In this document: positions 42,710-51,708 of the stretch, one piece after another
Position numbering within the stretch: the stretch's first letter is position 1
Layout: each line of letters opens with the position of its first letter
Assembly: GCA_045543095.1 (NCBI GenBank)
Contig: JAZQMC010000007.1
Location: 62,001 to 126,000, forward strand
Direction of reading: 5' to 3'
DNA length: 64,000 nt
DNA from: Fimenecus sp045543095
Lineage (GTDB): Bacteria > Bacillota > Clostridia > Oscillospirales > Acutalibacteraceae
Notes under the pieces: model-generated
Told to the model about the DNA's origin: nothing
The model's database searches: none
Seen by the model: only the letters and a program-made list of their open reading frames with translations
Position numbers and translations under genes: made by a program

Positions 42710-43456
42710 ATGGCAGATAACCGAATCAGACTTCAAAAATACCTTTCTGAATGTGGCATAGCCTCAAGAAGGAAAGCTGAAGAAATGATTTCTGCGGGTA
42801 AGGTTAAAGTTAACGGCAAACCCGCAACAATAGGTGACAAAATTGACCCGAAACGCGATACTATTGTTGTGGCGGGTAAAAAAGTAAAGAGAAGTAAGAA
42901 TAACACATATATTATGCTTCATAAGCCACGTGGTTTTATAACTACTTTAAGCGATGAAATGGGCAGAAAATGTGTGGCACAGCTCGTTGAAGATGTAGGA
43001 ACAAGAGTTTATCCTGTCGGCAGACTTGACCGCGATTCTGAAGGTCTGCTTTTACTGACTGATGATGGTGAATTTGCAAATGCTCTTACACATCCTGCAC
43101 ACCATGTGCCAAAAACATATCGTGTAACTGTACGCCCGTCAATTAACGAAGAACAGATTACTGCTCTTACTACTGGTGTTGAGATTGATGGCAGAATGAC
43201 TTTGCCGTCAGAAGTTCGTGTTATTGAGAAAAAAGAGGGCAGAGTTGTTCTTGAAATAATAATTTATGAAGGACGCAACCGTCAGATAAGAAAGATGTGT
43301 GAAACCTTGGGCTTAGAGGTTGCCAGACTTAAGAGAACACAAATCGGTTCTGTTAAAATGGGAATGCTCAAGCAGGGTGATTGGAGAAAACTTACTGACG
43401 AAGAAGTGCATAAGCTTATGGTTGCTTCTTCAATAGATAGAAAGAATGCGAAATAA
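42710..43456 (+). CDS. rluB: Pseudouridine synthase RluB/RsuA family
   Basis: 248 residues. N-terminal S4 RNA-binding domain (IRLQKYLSECGIASRRKAEEMI), then the RsuA-type catalytic domain with YMLHKPRGFIT, the aspartate motif GRLDRDSEGLLLLTDDGEF and EGRNRQIRKMCETLG. Modifies 23S (RluB) rRNA. The following gene starts in its stop codon (TAATG). Confidence 0.94.
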   Translation: MADNRIRLQKYLSECGIASRRKAEEMISAGKVKVNGKPATIGDKIDPKRDTIVVAGKKVKRSKNNTYIMLHKPRGFITTLSDEMGRKCVAQLVEDVGTRVYPVGRLDRDSEGLLLLTDDGEFANALTHPAHHVPKTYRVTVRPSINEEQITALTTGVEIDGRMTLPSEVRVIEKKEGRVVLEIIIYEGRNRQIRKMCETLGLEVARLKRTQIGSVKMGMLKQGDWRKLTDEEVHKLMVASSIDRKNAK

Positions 43457-43830
43457 TGATTTTTTATAAACCTGAAACTGATATTGAAAATATTAGTAAA
43501 CTATTCAATAATATTTCATTTGAAAAAAATACTTGTTACGGTGCGTATATCGGCATTGATGAAAATGGTAATAATGTTGGCAAATGCCTGATGAAAATCG
43601 ATGGCTACAATTGTGAAATAGTTTGCGTTGAGTGTGATTATTCGGACAAGCTTTTGGTGGAAGGCTATTTGCGTGCCGCATTAAATTTCTGTGCAAAGAG
43701 AAGTGCTTATATGGCACATTGCAGTATTTCTGAAATCAGTGAAGTATTATTATATTTAGGATTTGAAAATGAAAACAGTATTTACAGTGGTGACATTCCA
43801 ACTCTTTTAAAGGGAAGTTGCTGTAAATAA
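43456..43830 (+). CDS. Small GNAT-like protein of unknown function
   Basis: 124 residues coupled to rluB by a TAATG overlap. The layout of strands and the stretch CVECDYSDKLLVEGYLRAALNFCAKRSA, followed by LLYLGFENENSIYSGDI near the C-terminus, resemble part of an N-acetyltransferase fold (helix after the acetyl-CoA strand, then the GF...Y ending). It is shorter than normal GNATs and lacks a clear QxxGxG/A loop, so catalysis is doubtful. Confidence 0.6.
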   Translation: MIFYKPETDIENISKLFNNISFEKNTCYGAYIGIDENGNNVGKCLMKIDGYNCEIVCVECDYSDKLLVEGYLRAALNFCAKRSAYMAHCSISEISEVLLYLGFENENSIYSGDIPTLLKGSCCK

Positions 43831-43846
43831 GTCTGGAGTGAAATAA

Positions 43847-44731
43847 ATGATTAGAAGTATGACCGGTTACGGCAGAGCACAGGCTACTGTCGGTACAATA
43901 AATGTTACGGTTGAACTTAAAAGTGTAAATCACAGATACTTTGAATTCAATTCAAGAGTACCTCGCAATTATGGGTTCCTCGAAGAAAAGCTTAAATCTT
44001 TTGTAGGTTCGTTAGTTTCTCGCGGTAAGGTTGAATGTTATGTATCTGTTGAAAACCTTGAAGATAGTGATGTTGAAATTCTTGTAAATCACGGCTTGGC
44101 AACATCATATCTCAAGGCATATCGTGAGTTGGCAGAAAGAAATGAGCTTGACATTCGTGATGAGCTTGCAATTTCTTCACTTGTTCGTAATAGTGATATT
44201 TTTACTGTTCATAAGCAAGAGGCTGATGAAGAAAAAATATGGGAAGCAGTTAAATCGGTAGCCGCAGAAGCAGTTGCGAAATTTATTGCAATGCGAGAAG
44301 CCGAGGGTGAAAAACTTAAAAATGATGTTTTATCACGTGCGGATTTCATTCTTAATAAGGTTTCTCTTATTGAAGAGCGTTCTCCTGAAACAGTAAAGGA
44401 ATATAACGATAAATTATTATCAAGAATCAACGAATTCCTTTCAGATGTTCAAGTCGATGAGCAGAGATTGTTGACAGAGTGTGCAATTTTTGCAGACAAG
44501 GTTGCAGTTGCGGAAGAAACAGTAAGACTTCGCAGTCATATTGACCAGTTGGGTCAGTTCCTTAACAGTACAGAAGCTGTGGGAAGAAAGATAGATTTTC
44601 TTGTTCAAGAGATGAACAGAGAAGCGAATACAATCGGCTCAAAAGCACAGGATGTAACAATTGCACGTTGTGTAATTGACATAAAGGCAGAAATCGAAAA
44701 AATCAGAGAGCAGATTCAGAATATTGAATAA
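43847..44731 (+). CDS. yicC: YicC family endoribonuclease-type protein
   Basis: 294 residues. YicC_N (MIRSMTGYGRAQATVGTINVTVELKSVNHRYFEF) and the DUF1732 C-terminal domain (LNSTEAVGRKIDFLVQEMNREANTIGSKAQD) are both intact. Members are RNases that affect small-RNA turnover. It opens the long block syntenic with B. subtilis yloC-remA-gmk-rpoZ-priA. Confidence 0.95.
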   Translation: MIRSMTGYGRAQATVGTINVTVELKSVNHRYFEFNSRVPRNYGFLEEKLKSFVGSLVSRGKVECYVSVENLEDSDVEILVNHGLATSYLKAYRELAERNELDIRDELAISSLVRNSDIFTVHKQEADEEKIWEAVKSVAAEAVAKFIAMREAEGEKLKNDVLSRADFILNKVSLIEERSPETVKEYNDKLLSRINEFLSDVQVDEQRLLTECAIFADKVAVAEETVRLRSHIDQLGQFLNSTEAVGRKIDFLVQEMNREANTIGSKAQDVTIARCVIDIKAEIEKIREQIQNIE

Positions 44732-44743
44732 TGAGGTTGTTTT

Positions 44744-45010
44744 ATGAGACTTATTAATGTGGGGTTTGGCAATGCTGTTAATGCTGACAGAGTAATTGCC
44801 GTTGTTTCAACTGATTCAGCACCTGTAAAAAGAATAATTGCTCAGGCAAAAGAAAATCATATGCTTATTGATGCTACACAGGGCAGAAAAACTCACGCAG
44901 TTCTTATTATGGACAGTGACCATGTGATTGCAAGTTATCTTAAAGCAGAAACAATTATAAGTCGCACAGAGTCAATGGATAATGCGGAGGAAACAGGATA
45001 TGGCGAATAA
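44744..45010 (+). CDS. remA: RemA/DUF370 regulatory protein
   Basis: 88 residues. Matches the RemA family along its length: LINVGFGNAVNADRVIAVVSTDSAPVKRIIAQAK and IDATQGRKTHAVLIMDSDHVIAS. RemA is a ring-forming DNA-binding protein that controls matrix and osmoprotection genes in B. subtilis; here, as in most Clostridia, it sits between yicC and gmk. The C-terminus overlaps the gmk start by 11 bases. Confidence 0.94.
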   Translation: MRLINVGFGNAVNADRVIAVVSTDSAPVKRIIAQAKENHMLIDATQGRKTHAVLIMDSDHVIASYLKAETIISRTESMDNAEETGYGE

Positions 45011-45560
45011 AAATGGTGTTTTAGTTCTGTTTTCAGGGCCATCAGGTGTTGGCAAAGATACAGTACTTGATGTTGTTCTTAATAAGGACAAAACAATTCA
45101 ACGGTCAATTTCTTTAACCACAAGAAATATTCGTGAAAATGAAGTTGACGGCAGAGATTATTATTTCGTGACTGTCGATAATTTTAAAGAAATGCTCAAC
45201 AATGGTGAAGTTCTTGAGTATGCACAATACGGTCAAAATTTTTACGGAACTCCCAAAGCTCCCGTTGATAAATGGCTCAACGAGGGAAAAATTGTAATTT
45301 TGAAAATTGAAGTTCAGGGTGCACAACAGATTAAAAATTTGTATCCTGATGCGGTTAGAATTTTTATTTTGCCACCTTCAATGGACGAACTTGAAAATCG
45401 TTTGCGTTCAAGAGGAACAGAGGATGAAGAGGATATCCAAAAACGCCTTGAAATTGCAAAAAATGAAGTAGCACAAAGCGTGAATTATGATTACACCGTA
45501 ATCAATGATGACCTTGATTGTGCGTCAAACGATGTTCTTGAAATTTTAAAAAGACTTTAA
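45000..45560 (+). CDS. gmk: Guanylate kinase
   Basis: GMP to GDP. Start at ATG 45000 behind GGAGG (44986-44990). 186 residues with the P-loop FSGPSGVGKDTVL, SLTTRNIRENEVDGRDYYFV (GMP site), LEYAQYGQNFYGTP and LRSRGTEDEEDI. The P-loop has KDT where KST/KGT is commoner, a tolerated change. Embedded in the remA-gmk-rpoZ-priA order. Confidence 0.95.
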   Translation: MANKNGVLVLFSGPSGVGKDTVLDVVLNKDKTIQRSISLTTRNIRENEVDGRDYYFVTVDNFKEMLNNGEVLEYAQYGQNFYGTPKAPVDKWLNEGKIVILKIEVQGAQQIKNLYPDAVRIFILPPSMDELENRLRSRGTEDEEDIQKRLEIAKNEVAQSVNYDYTVINDDLDCASNDVLEILKRL

Positions 45561-45600
45561 TTTACATAAAGTAATTATGATATAAGTGAGGTAATAAATA

Positions 45601-45810
45601 ATGTTTAATCCCGATTTAAGAAATGTGCTCAAAAACCATACAAGCCGTTATTCTCTTGTAACTGCTGTTGCAAAAAGAGCAAGAGAGATTTCAGCAGATG
45701 CACAGGAAAACAGCGAAATTCTTACAGAAAAACCTGTTAGTATTGCACTTGATGAAATCATAACAGGAAAATTTGAGGTTGTTGAGCCTGAAGAAATTAA
45801 AAATATCTGA
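45601..45810 (+). CDS. rpoZ: RNA polymerase omega subunit
   Basis: 69 residues. NHTSRYSLVTAVAKRAREIS and KPVSIALDEIITGKFEV are the diagnostic omega motifs. Small accessory subunit for assembly of RNA polymerase. coaBC, which usually follows in Bacilli, is missing; priA comes next after ~35 bases with GAGAGGGGG. Confidence 0.95.
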   Translation: MFNPDLRNVLKNHTSRYSLVTAVAKRAREISADAQENSEILTEKPVSIALDEIITGKFEVVEPEEIKNI

Positions 45811-45844
45811 TTAAAATTAAATAAACTTTGAGAGGGGGCAGAAT

Positions 45845-48301
45845 ATGGGATTTTTAACTGTTGCAAAGGTTGCCGTTGAGAATACGGCTTTTTCCTTTGA
45901 TATGTTATTCGATTATTCTGTTCCCGATTATTTATGTAATGAGGTCTGTGCGGGAAAAAGAGTACTTGTTCCTTTTGGCAATGGTTCAAAAAAGCGAATA
46001 GGTATTGTTTTTTCTGTGTCAGAAGGGCAGATTACGGCTAAAGCATTAAAAAAGATTGATAGTATTATTGACGATAAGCCATTGCTTACACGCGAAATGC
46101 TGTTAACTGCAAATTATATTCATGACCGTACATTCTGCACTTATTTTGAAGCTTGTAAAATGTTTTTACCATTGGGCTTTTCAATGGCGGTTAGCTTGCT
46201 TTATGCGGTAAATCCTGATTTTGATGGTATTGTAAATGGTGAAAAAGAGAATGCTATTTATTCCTATTTAAAAGAAAAAAATACTTTTCTCAAAAGCGAA
46301 ACCATTGCATCTGCTTGTAATCTTAAAAAATGTGATGAAATTCTTGACAGAATGGTGTCAGACGGAGTTCTTCTTAAAAATGTTGATACTCAAAGAAAAA
46401 TAGGCGATGCGACTGTTAAAATGGTGCGTCTGAAAATCGATACCGAAGAGAATTCTGATGTAGTCAATAAGCTTACAAAAAAGCAAAAAGAAATAATAAA
46501 AATTCTTAATGACGTAGGTACGGCATCTGTAAAAGAAATTTGTTATTTCACGGGTTATACCGTGGCTGTTGTTACGGCACTTGTTAATAAAGGTATTATT
46601 GAACTTTATGATAACGAGGTTTATCGTTCACCATATAGTGACATTGATGAACCAAATGCTGAAGAAATTGTACTTTCAGATGAGCAGAAATCCGCTTTTA
46701 AAGGCCTTTTGGAGCTCTATAAAGCAAATGACCCCAAAGGTGCATTGCTTTATGGTGTTACAGGTAGCGGTAAAACAAAAGTATATATGAAGCTTATTGA
46801 TGAGGTGATTAAAACGAATAAAGGAATAATTGTGCTTATTCCTGAAATTTCTTTGACTCCTCAAATGCTATCATTATTTTACGAGCGTTATGGCAGTAAG
46901 GTTGCAGTTTTTCACAGTGCACTTTCAATGGGTCAGCGTCTTGATGAGTGGAAGCGTATAAAACGCGGTGATGCACAAATTGCTATCGGTACTCGTTCTG
47001 CTGTATTTGCACCTTTTGACGATATAGGCCTTATCATTATTGATGAAGAGCAAGAGCACACATACAAATCTGAAATGACACCGAGATACCATGCACGTGA
47101 TGTTGCTTCATATCGTGTAGGTTGCCATAACGGATTATTATTGCTTACTTCTGCAACTCCGTCCATTGAAACTTATTCAAAGGCAAAAAACGGTGTATAT
47201 TCACTGTTTGAACTCAAAAGTCGTTACGGCAATGCAGTTCTGCCAAATGTGGAACTTATTGATACTACATATCAAAGTGATATGGTGCTTGAAAATGTAA
47301 GTAAAAAAATGGCTGATGAGTTACGTTTGAATTATGAAAATCATAAGCAGTCTATTCTCTTGCTTAACCGCCGTGGATATAATACTTATGCATCATGCAA
47401 AGAATGTGGTACGGTTATGACTTGCCCTCATTGCAGTATTTCGTTGACATATCACTTAAAAAACGGCAGGTTAATGTGTCATTATTGCGGATATTCATTA
47501 CCTTTTACAAATAAATGTAATAATTGTGGTAGCAATTCTGTCCAGTTCACAGGCACAGGTACCCAAAAACTAGAAGAAGAGCTTGCAATGATTGTACCGG
47601 ATGCAAAAGTACTCAGAATGGATACGGACACGACTACATCACGTTTTTCTTATGAAGAAAAATTTGGCAGTTTTGCAAAAGGTGACTATGATATTTTGGT
47701 TGGAACACAAATGGTTGCAAAAGGGCTTAATTTCCCCGATGTTACTCTTGTAGGTGTATTAAGCGTTGACCAGATGCTTTATAATGATGATTTTAAAAGC
47801 GGTGAACGAGCTTTTGACCTTATAACACAGGTTGTAGGTCGTAGCGGTAGAGGAGAAATTCCGGGCAAAGCTTATATTCAGACGGCATTTACCGAAAGTG
47901 AAATTATAAATCTTGCAAAAGAGCAGGATTATAAAGCGTTTTACGATATTGAAATTGAAATGCGTAAAGCTATGGCATATCCGCCATATTGTGATTTGTG
48001 TGTTATCGGTTTTGCAGGTGAAAGAGAGTTTTCTGTGAATAATGCAGCAATAGAATTTGTTGATGCATTGAAAAGAATTCATTGTGAAAATTTCAGTGAT
48101 TTGCAAATTATTGTTCTCGGTCCTGCTACACCTAAAATTGCAAAAATTGGTGGTAAATTCCGAAACAGAATTATTATCAAATGTCGCTATTCAAAACGCT
48201 TGCGAGAATTTATTAGTGAATTGCTAAAAATGTTTATGAAAAATAAAAAATATGATGATGTCAGTATTTTTGCTGATATAAACCCTGAAAGTTTAATGTG
48301 A
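45845..48301 (+). CDS. priA: Primosomal protein N' (replication restart helicase)
   Basis: 818 residues. N-terminal 3'-DNA-binding domain (FDYSVPDYLCNEVCAGKRVLVPFG), winged helix, helicase core with Walker A LLYGVTGSGKTKVYM, DEEQ box IIIDEEQEHTYKS, SATPSIE, the zinc region CKECGTVMTCPHCSISLTYH...CHYCG...CNNCG with eight Cys, and GTQMVAKGLNFPDVTLVGV and QVVGRSGRG in the second lobe. Reloads the replisome at stalled forks. Slightly longer than E. coli PriA because of the N-terminal domain. Confidence 0.96.
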   Translation: MGFLTVAKVAVENTAFSFDMLFDYSVPDYLCNEVCAGKRVLVPFGNGSKKRIGIVFSVSEGQITAKALKKIDSIIDDKPLLTREMLLTANYIHDRTFCTYFEACKMFLPLGFSMAVSLLYAVNPDFDGIVNGEKENAIYSYLKEKNTFLKSETIASACNLKKCDEILDRMVSDGVLLKNVDTQRKIGDATVKMVRLKIDTEENSDVVNKLTKKQKEIIKILNDVGTASVKEICYFTGYTVAVVTALVNKGIIELYDNEVYRSPYSDIDEPNAEEIVLSDEQKSAFKGLLELYKANDPKGALLYGVTGSGKTKVYMKLIDEVIKTNKGIIVLIPEISLTPQMLSLFYERYGSKVAVFHSALSMGQRLDEWKRIKRGDAQIAIGTRSAVFAPFDDIGLIIIDEEQEHTYKSEMTPRYHARDVASYRVGCHNGLLLLTSATPSIETYSKAKNGVYSLFELKSRYGNAVLPNVELIDTTYQSDMVLENVSKKMADELRLNYENHKQSILLLNRRGYNTYASCKECGTVMTCPHCSISLTYHLKNGRLMCHYCGYSLPFTNKCNNCGSNSVQFTGTGTQKLEEELAMIVPDAKVLRMDTDTTTSRFSYEEKFGSFAKGDYDILVGTQMVAKGLNFPDVTLVGVLSVDQMLYNDDFKSGERAFDLITQVVGRSGRGEIPGKAYIQTAFTESEIINLAKEQDYKAFYDIEIEMRKAMAYPPYCDLCVIGFAGEREFSVNNAAIEFVDALKRIHCENFSDLQIIVLGPATPKIAKIGGKFRNRIIIKCRYSKRLREFISELLKMFMKNKKYDDVSIFADINPESLM

Positions 48302-48312
48302 GGTTGAAAGTA

Positions 48313-48789
48313 ATGGCTATTAGAAAAATAAGAACAGAAGAAGACCCGATTTTAAGAAAGAAAAGCAGATTGGTTGAAAAATTTGATGATAGACTCTGGG
48401 AAATGCTTGATGATATGGCAGAAACTATGTATGCTGCTGACGGCGTAGGTCTTGCAGGTGTACAAGTCGGTATTCTTCGCCGAATTGTTGTTATTGATGT
48501 TGGCGATGGATTAATGGAACTCATTAATCCTGAAATAATTGAGCGTGATGGTGAACAATGTGGTGTTGAGGGTTGTCTTTCATTACCCGGAAAGCAGGGA
48601 TATACAGTTCGTCCTATGAACGTAAAAGTAAAGGCACAAAACAGATATGGTAATTGGTGTGTTTATAAAGGAACGGAACTTAAAGCAAAAGCATTTTGCC
48701 ATGAGCTTGACCATCTTGATGGAATAATTTATACTGATGTACTTGCAAGTAAAGAAGACCTTGCAAGATTTAATATTGGAGACGAGTGA
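48313..48789 (+). CDS. def: Peptide deformylase
   Basis: Removes the N-formyl group from new proteins; metal-dependent. Start at ATG 48313, with GAGG nine bases upstream; a GTG at 48298 is too early. 158 residues with the three deformylase motifs GVGLAGVQVG, EGCLSLPG and HELDHLDG. Motif 1 has Gly-Val where Ala-Pro/Ala-x is usual. Directly followed by fmt. Confidence 0.95.
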   Translation: MAIRKIRTEEDPILRKKSRLVEKFDDRLWEMLDDMAETMYAADGVGLAGVQVGILRRIVVIDVGDGLMELINPEIIERDGEQCGVEGCLSLPGKQGYTVRPMNVKVKAQNRYGNWCVYKGTELKAKAFCHELDHLDGIIYTDVLASKEDLARFNIGDE

Positions 48790-48793
48790 GTTT

Positions 48794-49726
48794 ATGCGAA
48801 TTATTTTTATGGGAACTCCTGATTTTTCAGTTCCTTGTCTTGAAGCATTAATTAAAAGTGATAACGAGGTTGTCGGTGTATTCACACAGCCTGATAAACC
48901 AAAGGGCAGAGGATATGAGTTGACTCCTCCTCCTGTGAAGGTTTGTGCATTAAATAATAATCTTCCTGTATTCCAGCCGGCATCTATGCGAAATGGTGAG
49001 GCATTAGAAATAATAAATTCGCTTAATGCAGAACTTATTATTGTTGTTGCTTTCGGCAAAATTTTACCTAAAGAAATTCTTGAAAGTGTAAAATACGGTT
49101 GTATAAATATTCACGCATCCTTACTTCCTATGCTTCGTGGTGCCGCCCCTATTCAGTGGAGCATTATAAACGGTGAAAGTGAAACAGGTGTCACATCAAT
49201 GCAAATGGATGTTGGGCTTGACACGGGTGATATGCTTATTAAAAAAGCGATTACAATTAATGAGGATATTACGGCAGAAGAACTTTTCGACGAGCTTTCT
49301 GAAATGGGTGCAGAGGTGTTGATTGAAACAATTGATGCCTTGAAGAACAATGAATTGCATCCCGAAAAACAAGATGATGCACTTTCAAATTATGCACCGA
49401 TAATCACAAAAGAAATCTGTCCTTTAGATTTCTCAAAATCGGCACTTGAAGTTCACAATAAAGTTAGAGGACTATATTCTTGGCCCATCGCAACAACTGT
49501 GATTAACGGTAAAAAATTCAAAATTCATAAATCAAAATTATTGGAAGAAAGTTTTACGGGAAATTCCGGCGAAATTGTTGATAATAATAACAGACTTGTT
49601 ATTATGTGTGGCGACGGAAAATGTGTCGAAATTCTTGAAATTCAGGCAGAAGGCAAGAAAAAAATGGATACACAGAGCTTTTTACGTGGGCAACGCATAG
49701 AAATTGGAACAATAGCAGGAGTGTAA
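48794..49726 (+). CDS. fmt: Methionyl-tRNA formyltransferase
   Basis: Formylates initiator Met-tRNA. Start ATG 48794, 5 bases after def; a longer frame from 48737 overlaps def and is not supported. 310 residues: RIIFMGTPDFSVPCLEAL at the N-terminus, the catalytic CINIHASLLPMLRGAAPIQWSI (Asn, His) and VGLDTGDML (Asp), and an OB-fold C-terminal domain. def-fmt order as in most bacteria. Confidence 0.96.
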   Translation: MRIIFMGTPDFSVPCLEALIKSDNEVVGVFTQPDKPKGRGYELTPPPVKVCALNNNLPVFQPASMRNGEALEIINSLNAELIIVVAFGKILPKEILESVKYGCINIHASLLPMLRGAAPIQWSIINGESETGVTSMQMDVGLDTGDMLIKKAITINEDITAEELFDELSEMGAEVLIETIDALKNNELHPEKQDDALSNYAPIITKEICPLDFSKSALEVHNKVRGLYSWPIATTVINGKKFKIHKSKLLEESFTGNSGEIVDNNNRLVIMCGDGKCVEILEIQAEGKKKMDTQSFLRGQRIEIGTIAGV

Positions 49727-49729
49727 AAT

Positions 49730-50434
49730 ATGGACTATTTTTCATATTATTATTTATCTAACTATTACTATGTAGTTCTTGTTTTGCCGGTGCTTATTTT
49801 ATCAATGATTGCATCAGCTAGGGTTAATTCATCGTTTAAAAAGTATTCTAAAGTTATGTCTGCACGAAGAATTACAGGTGCACAGGCAGCTTCTGAAGTT
49901 TTAAGATACTACGGAATAACAAATGTACAGATTGAGAGAGTTTCTGGTAATCTTACTGACCATTATGACCCTAGAACCAATGTAATAAGACTTTCTGATA
50001 CTGTATACAACTCAACTTCAGTTGCGGCAATCGGTGTTGCTTGTCACGAGGCAGGACACGCCGCACAATATGCACAAAGTTATGTGCCTATTAAAATTCG
50101 TAATTTTATTTTACCTGTTGCTAATCTTGGTTCAAAACTCGGATTCCCGCTTGCTATTTTGGGGTTCTTTCTTGGCTTTGAACCTTTGGCTATGTTTGGT
50201 GTTATATTTTTTGGCTTCGCGGTTTTATTTCAATTAATTACATTGCCGGTTGAGTTCAATGCAAGTAGAAGAGCATTGAGCGTTATTGGTCAAGTTGACA
50301 TTCTTGGTGACGAAGAGAAAAATGGTGCTAAAAAGGTTTTAACTGCGGCGGCGATGACCTATGTTGCAGCTCTTGCAGTAAGTGTGGCAAACCTTTTAAG
50401 GCTTATTTTAATGGTAAACAGAAGAAGAAAATAA
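49730..50434 (+). CDS. Zinc metallopeptidase YugP family
   Basis: 234 residues, membrane protein with an N-terminal helix (~10-30), the zinc signature CHEAGHAAQYAQ near residue 103, two hydrophobic helices (~128-170), and a final helix near the end. PF04298 'neutral zinc metallopeptidase'. Its job is not established. It is inserted between fmt and rsmB, where B. subtilis has no gene. Confidence 0.92.
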   Translation: MDYFSYYYLSNYYYVVLVLPVLILSMIASARVNSSFKKYSKVMSARRITGAQAASEVLRYYGITNVQIERVSGNLTDHYDPRTNVIRLSDTVYNSTSVAAIGVACHEAGHAAQYAQSYVPIKIRNFILPVANLGSKLGFPLAILGFFLGFEPLAMFGVIFFGFAVLFQLITLPVEFNASRRALSVIGQVDILGDEEKNGAKKVLTAAAMTYVAALAVSVANLLRLILMVNRRRK

Positions 50435-50437
50435 ATT

Positions 50438-51703
50438 ATGGATGACAGATTTTTAGCTTTTAAGATTTTAAGTAAAATTGAACACGATAAAGCCTATTCA
50501 AACATTGTACTTGATAATGTGTTAAGTAATAATGAGGCTTCTTCTGCACCTTTTGTGTGCAATCTGGTATATGGCGTAATTGAGAGAAAAATTACTCTTG
50601 ATTATATTATATCACAATTTTTATCACAACCATTGAAAAAACTTAATCCGCAAGTGCTCACAATTTTGCGAATAGGTACATATCAATTAAAATTTATGGA
50701 TAAAGTTCCCGTGTCTGCGGCAGTAAATGAGAGCGTTAAGCTTGTAAAAAAAGCAAAATGCGGTTATGCTTCAGGGCTTGTGAATTCAGTTCTTCGTAAA
50801 ATTTCTTCTGCTGAGATAAACTTACCAAAAACAAATGACAATGAATATGATTTAAGTATTGCTTATTCTTGTCCTAAAGAACTTGTGTCGCAGTATGTCA
50901 CTGATTATGGTTATGAAAATACTGAGAGTATTCTTAAAGCATCAATAGGTTCAGTGCCATTGTTTTTGCGTGCGAATACTTTAAAAATAACTGCAGATGA
51001 ACTTGTTGAAGAACTTAAAAAAGATGGCATTATTGCCCAAGTTTATGATAGTGCAAATACTGTTAAAGTTATTGACGGAAATGCTGTTTTTAAGACCAAA
51101 GCATATAAAAAAGGGCATTTTCATGCACAGGATTTAGCGTCACAAATATGTATAGAAAATCTCTCACCCCAAAAAAATGATATTGTTTTTGATATGTGTG
51201 CCGCACCTGGCGGTAAATCATTTACTATGGCAGAGATGATGGAAAATCAAGGGATGATTTACTCTTTTGATTTGTATGACCATAAAATTAAATTGATTAA
51301 CGATAGTGCAGAACGCCTTGGAATTAGCATTATAAATGCACAAATCGGAGATGCTTCCATTTATAATGCTAAACTACCAAAGGCTGATAAAATTCTTTGT
51401 GATGTACCCTGTGCAGGACTTGGTGTAATTCGTCGCAAACCCGAAATCAAGTACAAGGACTTTGGATTTGTTGACAAATTATGTGAATTGCAATATAATA
51501 TTTTAAATAATGCTTCGTTATATTTAAAGAAAAAAGGCGTACTTATGTATTCTACTTGTTCTTTAAGTAAAAAAGAAAACGAAGAAGTTTGCGAAAAATT
51601 TTTAGAAGAACACAAGGATTTTAAAAACGGTGGAATGGTCACTTTGTTCCCCGATGAAAACGGTTCTGATGGTTTCTTCTTTGCAAAACTTATCAGGGAA
51701 TAA
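50438..51703 (+). CDS. rsmB: 16S rRNA m5C967 methyltransferase RsmB
   Basis: 421 residues. N-terminal NusB-like RNA-binding domain (AFKILSKIEHDKAYSNIVL...KLNPQVLTILRIGTYQLKFM) and a C-terminal SAM domain: VFDMCAAPGGKSFTMAE, the PC motif DVPCAGLGVIRRKPEIK and YSTCSLSKKENEE containing the second catalytic Cys. Keeps the usual fmt...rsmB-rlmN order. Confidence 0.95.
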   Translation: MDDRFLAFKILSKIEHDKAYSNIVLDNVLSNNEASSAPFVCNLVYGVIERKITLDYIISQFLSQPLKKLNPQVLTILRIGTYQLKFMDKVPVSAAVNESVKLVKKAKCGYASGLVNSVLRKISSAEINLPKTNDNEYDLSIAYSCPKELVSQYVTDYGYENTESILKASIGSVPLFLRANTLKITADELVEELKKDGIIAQVYDSANTVKVIDGNAVFKTKAYKKGHFHAQDLASQICIENLSPQKNDIVFDMCAAPGGKSFTMAEMMENQGMIYSFDLYDHKIKLINDSAERLGISIINAQIGDASIYNAKLPKADKILCDVPCAGLGVIRRKPEIKYKDFGFVDKLCELQYNILNNASLYLKKKGVLMYSTCSLSKKENEEVCEKFLEEHKDFKNGGMVTLFPDENGSDGFFFAKLIRE

Positions 51704-51708
51704 AATTT

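Noticed and set aside
48737..48793. Upstream extension of fmt
   Set aside because: Overlaps def out of frame and lacks a ribosome site; the family start MRIIFMGTPDF is at 48794.
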